Positions 60,314-64,000 of a DNA stretch of 64,000 bases are shown here, one piece after another. The DNA is from Phytohabitans maris. Lineage in GTDB: Bacteria > Actinomycetota > Actinomycetes > Mycobacteriales > Micromonosporaceae. The number at the start of each line of letters is the position of its first letter. The stretch's first letter is position 1. Under the pieces are notes generated by a model. The model was not told the origin of the DNA and did no database searches. It worked only from the letters and a program-made list of their open reading frames with translations. The stretch is from contig NZ_JAVHUY010000010.1 in the NCBI RefSeq assembly GCF_031085175.1, forward strand, positions 172,390-236,389, given 5' to 3'. A program made the translations under genes and the position numbers.

Positions 60314-61038
60314 CGACCCTCGCGTTCGTCCCGCCCGGCCCTCGTACGGCCGGGTGGGTGCTGGCCCACCTCGACAAGCTGACCGTGACACAGCGGCAGG
60401 TGTTCGTCCTGCACGGCGCCTCCGGCCTGTCGATCGCGGAGACGGCCCGCCGTATGGGCCTGGCCCGGGCCGCGGTCCGGTCGATCTTTCGGGGCGCCGC
60501 CCAGCGGCTCGCGGACGCGACCGCCACCCCGCAGCCGGCAGTCTCCGAGCCGGAAACGGCTCCGGCCGCCTGCCCGCCGTGGTGTGGCGGCGAGTGCAAG
60601 CCGGATGCCGCTGACGGCTCGGTCTACCACATGGGCCCTTCCGTGACGGTCGGCGACGTCGAGGTCGGGCTGTCCCGCCTCGACGACGAGGACACCGGCC
60701 AGGGCGCGGCCAGCGTGGACGTGCTGATCGGCATGGCCTCCGCCGAGCTCACCCCGGCGCGGGCACTCGCGCTCGCCGAGGTCCTGCGAGAGCAGGCGCT
60801 GGCCGCCGCCGGCGCGGAGGGCGTCGAGATGCGCGCCGACCAGCTGCGGCTCGATGACCAGATCCTGATGCCGGACGGCTGGGAAACGGTCGAGATCCAC
60901 GACGTGGACGGGTGGCTCGCCCCGAAGCACGCCGACAAGGCGGTGCGGGTGAACACCGAGGCGCACGAGGAAGACGAGGACGCCTACCGGTTCGCCGTCT
61001 GGCACATGCTCCGCGTCCGGAAGTCGGTGGCCCAGTGA
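60310..61038 (+). CDS. Sigma region-4-like HTH fused to a DUF6907-like domain
   Basis: The ATG overlaps the previous stop; 242 residues. Residues about 20-70 (LDKLTVTQRQVFVLHGASGLSIAETARRMGLARAAVRSIFRGAAQRLADA) have the helix pattern of sigma-70 region 4. Residues about 88-170 carry CPPWCGGECKPD, HMGPSVTVGDVEVGL and the beta-rich domain, and the C-terminus repeats the DGW segment of the gene before. No region 2 or 3 is present, so it cannot be a full sigma factor. It is probably a DNA-binding regulator of the element. Confidence 0.7.
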   Translation: MTTLAFVPPGPRTAGWVLAHLDKLTVTQRQVFVLHGASGLSIAETARRMGLARAAVRSIFRGAAQRLADATATPQPAVSEPETAPAACPPWCGGECKPDAADGSVYHMGPSVTVGDVEVGLSRLDDEDTGQGAASVDVLIGMASAELTPARALALAEVLREQALAAAGAEGVEMRADQLRLDDQILMPDGWETVEIHDVDGWLAPKHADKAVRVNTEAHEEDEDAYRFAVWHMLRVRKSVAQ

Positions 61039-61307
61039 ACGGCCCGGTCCTGATCAAGCAGCAGCTGCTCGGCGGCCGGGCGGTCACCGTGACCGACGTC
61101 GACAACCCGGCCGCTGGCGTGCTCGCGGTCGCGATGCGGTCCGGTGACGGCTGGTCCGTCGCCAAGGGCAGCGGCGAGGTCGTCGGCGAGCGGCTGCCGC
61201 AGAAGCGGGCGACATGGCTACTAACCCGCACCGCCAGGGAGGTAGCGACCCGCGCGAAGGTGCGGGCGCTCCTGGCTGCCCAGCCACGAGAGGCGGTGGC
61301 CTGGTGA
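61035..61307 (+). CDS. Small hypothetical protein
   Basis: The GTG overlaps the previous stop. The 90-residue protein has a beta start (VNGPVLIKQQLLGGRAVTVTDVDNP), a VAMRSGDGWSVAKGSGEVVGERLPQKR strand pair, and a C-terminal helix of Arg/Ala (LTRTAREVATRAKVRALLAAQ). I do not recognise it. The stop is shared with the next start (GTGA). Confidence 0.55.
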   Translation: MNGPVLIKQQLLGGRAVTVTDVDNPAAGVLAVAMRSGDGWSVAKGSGEVVGERLPQKRATWLLTRTAREVATRAKVRALLAAQPREAVAW

Positions 61308-62068
61308 GCACCTCCGACGACTGGTACCGGCGGTACGAGGCGAACCAGAAGGTGCCAAGCCTGCCCGTCGACGACTACGGCTTCGACCAGGCGCTGTCCG
61401 AGCTGCGCGCCGCGGTCGGTGAGATCGCGCCGGACGCGGTCGCGGCGATCCCCGCCGTCCTGCGGATCCTGCGTCACCGCCGCAGCATGGCCGCGCAAGT
61501 GCTGGACAAGCGCGAGCCGACCTGCCTGGGCTGCGGCGCCGACCGCAAGTGCGTGGGCTGCGATGACATCCGCCCGACGGCGGAGAAGCTGTACGCGGGC
61601 TGGCGGTTCGTGTCGCCGCTGGACCGGTGGGAGACCGTCGAGCGGGTCGAGCAGGCCAACGAGTACGCGCCCGTACGGGTGTGGACCGACAAGACCGGCC
61701 CCGCCTACTCGTGGCTGATCCCCCGCTGGCAGAAGGTCGACGCGGTCGCCCCGCCGCCGCGCACCCTGCACGGCACGCCGGAGATCCGCGTCTTCGAGCA
61801 CGGCTACGCCCGTGACGCGCCAATGTACGCGATCCCCACCCTAGACACGGTCTACCGGCCCGACACCAGCGACCATCTGGTGGAGGCCCGCTACTCCCGC
61901 GAACGTGGGTGGGCGGTGACCCACCGGCCCAACGGCGGCGACTCGGTGACCGTCTGGTGCGAGAGCAAGGCCAAGGCCCGCACCGCGCTGAGATCGGCGG
62001 CCCGCGAGCACGCGAAGGCGCTCGGCGTGAAGGTCGTCGTCCAGCCCACCTCGGCGGTGACGTCATGA
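61304..62068 (+). CDS. Hypothetical element protein with Cys cluster
   Basis: The GTG overlaps the previous stop; 254 residues. A cluster CLGCGADRKCVGC (about residues 70-82) could bind zinc. The N-terminus is acidic/aromatic (DDWYRRYEANQKVP), and a later stretch includes GTPEIRVFEHGYARDAPMYAIP. No family is recognised. Coupled with its neighbours. Confidence 0.6.
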   Translation: MSTSDDWYRRYEANQKVPSLPVDDYGFDQALSELRAAVGEIAPDAVAAIPAVLRILRHRRSMAAQVLDKREPTCLGCGADRKCVGCDDIRPTAEKLYAGWRFVSPLDRWETVERVEQANEYAPVRVWTDKTGPAYSWLIPRWQKVDAVAPPPRTLHGTPEIRVFEHGYARDAPMYAIPTLDTVYRPDTSDHLVEARYSRERGWAVTHRPNGGDSVTVWCESKAKARTALRSAAREHAKALGVKVVVQPTSAVTS

Positions 62069-62727
62069 CGCAGCCGCTCACCCACCCGGCCTGGTGCAAC
62101 CCGGCGCACTGCACGGTCGTCGGCGAGCTGCTGCCGTTGACCGGCACCGCCCACCGGTCCCGGCCGGTCGAGCTCGACCTGGGCGTGTTCGCCCCCGGCC
62201 GCCGCAGCACGGTGAGCCTGCAGCTGTCGCAGGCGGTGGCCCCGTGGCCGACCGACGTGTTCGTGATCGCCTCCGACAGCGGCGGCGAGCTGCTGTCGCT
62301 GCGCGTCGAGGCGGCCCGCGACCTGCTCGCCACCGTCAGCGCGCTGCTCGGGCGAGCGTTCCCCATCATCGACGACGACTTTCCCGCCGCGATCGCTACC
62401 CGGCACGGCTCCCCGGCCAGCGCCGAGGACGACCACTGCCCTGTCCACGGCGAGGCAATCTGCGTCGACTGGCTCGGCGAGTCCGACGACGCCGAGAACG
62501 TGTGGGTCTGCCGGAACACCGGCACCCAGTGGCGCACCCTCGTACGCCGGCCGGGCACCGGCGCGCAGTTCGTCATCGTCATCCCGGCCACGGCGGACGA
62601 GTGGGAGCTCCACTGCTTCGCCTGCGCCCGCTGGCTGCCGGAGAAGCACCCGACCGAGGACGCCGCCAACGCTGCCGCCGCGGCGCACGCCGCCGACCAC
62701 GAGGCCGCCCCGGGCGGTGGCCGGTGA
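62065..62727 (+). CDS. DUF6907-like element protein with two Cys/His motifs
   Basis: The ATG overlaps the previous stop; 220 residues. It opens with HPAWCNPAHCTVVGELL, matching the PxWC signature of the earlier genes, then a beta-rich body (VELDLGVFAPGRRSTVSLQLSQ, GGELLSLRVEAARDLLATVSALL). A second cluster, HCPVHGEAICVDW, then HCFACARWLPEKH lies in the C-terminal half. It may be a metal-binding protein. Coupled at both ends. Confidence 0.68.
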   Translation: MTQPLTHPAWCNPAHCTVVGELLPLTGTAHRSRPVELDLGVFAPGRRSTVSLQLSQAVAPWPTDVFVIASDSGGELLSLRVEAARDLLATVSALLGRAFPIIDDDFPAAIATRHGSPASAEDDHCPVHGEAICVDWLGESDDAENVWVCRNTGTQWRTLVRRPGTGAQFVIVIPATADEWELHCFACARWLPEKHPTEDAANAAAAAHAADHEAAPGGGR

Positions 62728-62876
62728 GCCGCTACCAGACCATCCGCCGCCCGGACGGGCCGATCACCGACGAACTGCTGATCGCACTGCTAGCCGAGCT
62801 CGGCGAGACCGTCCCCGCGCGCAAGCCACGCCCGTACACCCGCAACCCCCGACCCCGTCCCGGAAGGAGCCGCTGA
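62724..62876 (+). CDS. Small basic hypothetical protein
   Basis: The GTG overlaps the previous stop. The 50-residue protein (SRYQTIRRPDGPITDELLIALLAEL followed by a Pro/Arg-rich tail) is basic. No family. It is accepted because of its coupled position. Confidence 0.45.
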   Translation: MSRYQTIRRPDGPITDELLIALLAELGETVPARKPRPYTRNPRPRPGRSR

Positions 62877-62878
62877 CC

Positions 62879-62986
62879 ATGGCCGCCATGATCAACCGGG
62901 TCGTCTACCGCGTCACCGCCGCCGCGGTCGCGCTGGCCGGCCTCGCCCTCTACGCCGACCTGCACCGCCTCGGCGGTGCCGGGTGA
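62879..62986 (+). CDS. Small single-helix membrane protein
   Basis: The ATG at 62879 has GGAAGGAG 9 bases upstream. The 35-residue protein is mostly one hydrophobic helix (VTAAAVALAGLALYADL). It overlaps the next gene by 4 bases. Such small Spd-like membrane proteins are common in actinomycete transfer operons. Confidence 0.55.
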   Translation: MAAMINRVVYRVTAAAVALAGLALYADLHRLGGAG

Positions 62987-63363
62987 TCGCCCTGTGCGCG
63001 GCAGCGACCGCGCTGATCACCGCTGGCATCTGCGTCGGCGGCGGCTGGGGCACGGCCCTGATCGTCCTGGGCCTGGTCGGCAACCACGCGTGGCTGACCG
63101 TCACGCTCGTTCGCTGGTGGCAGCGCGCGTCGTATCGGGCCCGCCTCACCCTCTTCGCGACCACGACCGCGTACGTCACCGGCTGGTTCGTCATCCGGGT
63201 CGCCGCCGGGCCGGTCGCCGCGTGGGTCCTCGCGATGGCCGGCATCGGCTACGCCGCCACGGTGGGCGGCGTCCTCGCAGCGACCGGCTACCTCGCCACC
63301 CACCATGCCAAGGCCACACAGCACGCGATCGCCACCGGCAAGCTCAAGGAGATCACCCGATGA
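62983..63363 (+). CDS. Membrane protein (Spd-like)
   Basis: The GTG overlaps the previous stop; 126 residues. It has three or four membrane helices (ALCAAATALITAGICVGGGW, GTALIVLGLVGNHAWL, LTLFATTTAYVTGWFVI, AGIGYAATVGGVLAATGYL) and a basic C-terminus. Proteins of this sort occur in transfer/spread modules of actinomycete plasmids. The family is not certain. Confidence 0.6.
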   Translation: MIALCAAATALITAGICVGGGWGTALIVLGLVGNHAWLTVTLVRWWQRASYRARLTLFATTTAYVTGWFVIRVAAGPVAAWVLAMAGIGYAATVGGVLAATGYLATHHAKATQHAIATGKLKEITR

Positions 63364-64000
63364 CCGACACCCGCACCGCGCTGCGGCTGTTCTACGTGGT
63401 CGTGTTCGGCGTCGCGCTGGTCGGCTCCGGGCAGGCAGCCACCGGCTGGCTGAACTGGTGGGCACCGTTCGCGTTCCTCGCCGTCGGCGCGGTCGAGTTC
63501 GGCGGCGCCGTCCTGTCGATGCACGCCGACCGCCGCCGGCAGCTCGGCGAGCGGGCGATGTGGTCCCGGCTGCTGTCCGCCGCAGTGGCAGTCGGGGCGG
63601 TGCTGGTGAACCTCCTCGGACACTGGGAAGAACCGGGCCAGGCAGCGTTCTTCGCCGGCATGTCCGCCCTGGGGTACTCGGTCTGGCTGATCGACTCTGC
63701 GGCCCGTCGCCGGGATGCTCTGCGCGCGGCCGGGAAGCTGCCGCCGACCCCGCCGGTCTACGGCCTGGTGCACTGGCTGCGGCACCCGTGGCTGACCCGG
63801 CGTGCGCGGCACCTCGCCCTCGTCGACCCGACGCTGGGCCTGTACGGCAGTCTCGCCGCCGCTGAGGCCGCGGTGCGTACGGAGCGGCGGCAGCGGGCGC
63901 TGTCGAAGGTGCTGCACGCGAAGATCCGGCAGGCGACCGGGCCGGCCGCCGCCGACATCGCGGTGACGGTGTATGACCTGGACGAGGTCGCCGCCCGCCT
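63360..64000 (+). CDS. DUF2637 domain membrane protein (3' partial)
   Basis: The ATG at 63360 overlaps the previous stop. At least 213 residues are in the window and the frame runs off the right end. The first 110 residues contain three to four membrane helices (RLFYVVVFGVALVGSGQAATGWLNWW; AFLAVGAVEFGGAVLSMHADRRR; SLLSAAVAVGAVLVNLLGHWE-like; FFAGMSALGYSVWLIDSAARRR), the pattern of DUF2637. A cytosolic region with YGLVHWLRHPWLTRRARHLALVDPTLGLY follows. Such proteins are found beside traB/repSA in mobile elements. Confidence 0.8.
   Translation, partial: MTDTRTALRLFYVVVFGVALVGSGQAATGWLNWWAPFAFLAVGAVEFGGAVLSMHADRRRQLGERAMWSRLLSAAVAVGAVLVNLLGHWEEPGQAAFFAGMSALGYSVWLIDSAARRRDALRAAGKLPPTPPVYGLVHWLRHPWLTRRARHLALVDPTLGLYGSLAAAEAAVRTERRQRALSKVLHAKIRQATGPAAADIAVTVYDLDEVAAR

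Larger units (their letters stand above)
55836..64000. mobile_element. Integrative element (AICE-like), left part
   Basis: From the truncated tRNA-Arg rightwards the gene set changes: no housekeeping genes, a dense overlapping operon of small unknown proteins, DUF6907-like and DUF2637 proteins, and a divergent regulatory region. This matches actinomycete integrative and conjugative elements related to pSAM2. The element continues past base 64000. Integrase, excisionase, replication initiator and FtsK-like transfer genes, which would prove it, are outside the window. Confidence 0.75.

Noticed and set aside
58742..60391. 549-residue minus-strand frame in the element operon
   Set aside because: The plus strand has tight stop/start overlaps and conserved PxWC motifs; the minus frame has none.
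1..64000. CRISPR arrays, IS elements and rRNA genes
   Set aside because: No regularly spaced direct repeats, no transposase text and no rRNA sequence were seen.

Overview
The window is chromosomal DNA of a high-GC actinomycete. Codon third positions are mostly G/C, GTG starts are common, and stop/start overlaps (ATGA, GTGA) occur in many operons. BldC, DUF3073, DUF1707, valine dehydrogenase, a Tad pilus tail and a FadA2/FabG4/HtdX-type locus together suggest the family Micromonosporaceae. The family is an inference; the species cannot be told from the sequence.

Layout. 1-2.3 kb: end of a Tad pilus cluster (three TadE/TadG-like pseudopilins and a LysM membrane protein). 2.4-9.8 kb: minus-strand metabolic genes (DUF1707, PAP2 phosphatase, ScyD-like beta-propeller, GH13 glucosidase, LacI regulator, flavin disulfide oxidoreductase). 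9.8-12.8 kb: crtI-idi carotenoid pair and a NodB deacetylase. 12.97-13.24 kb: tRNA-Glu, tRNA-Asp and tRNA-Phe. 14-19 kb: thioesterase, a solute-binding lipoprotein whose two lobes appear in permuted order, two Asp-rich calcium-repeat proteins flanked by two copies of one hairpin, and PrsW. 19.3-26.7 kb: a four-gene ABC operon (two giant FtsX-type permeases, two ATPases). 26.8-29.8 kb: bldC, a conserved unknown, valine dehydrogenase, DUF3073. 29.97-31.3 kb: a two-gene RiPP locus, with a radical SAM/SPASM maturase and a precursor ending in four aromatic-X-Asn/His triads, resembling the AmcB/AmcA cyclophane system.

31.4-54 kb carries a scattered purine pathway (purM, purF, comB-purL-purQ-purS, purB, purD). 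Between these lie a Gly/Tyr-rich membrane protein, a secreted trypsin-like protease, YbjQ, and a fatty-acid block (thiolase, FabG4, MaoC hydratase, TetR, SCP2, acyl-CoA dehydrogenase, acyl-CoA ligase). The fatty-acid block appears to share an operator motif of the form TACTCGNNNGTA.

At 55.84 kb the 3' half of a tRNA-Arg(ACG) gene, cut at the anticodon loop, marks the end of an integrative element that runs past the right edge. The element begins with a PIN protein, a small unknown and a coiled-coil/HTH protein on the minus strand. A divergent promoter with inverted TTTGGGGTAG repeats follows, then a tightly overlapping plus-strand operon: four proteins with a Cys-Trp-Cys motif (DUF6907-like), one of them fused to a sigma region-4 HTH, small membrane proteins, and a DUF2637 protein. 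This is typical of actinomycete integrative-conjugative elements. Integrase, replication and TraB-like genes are not inside the window.
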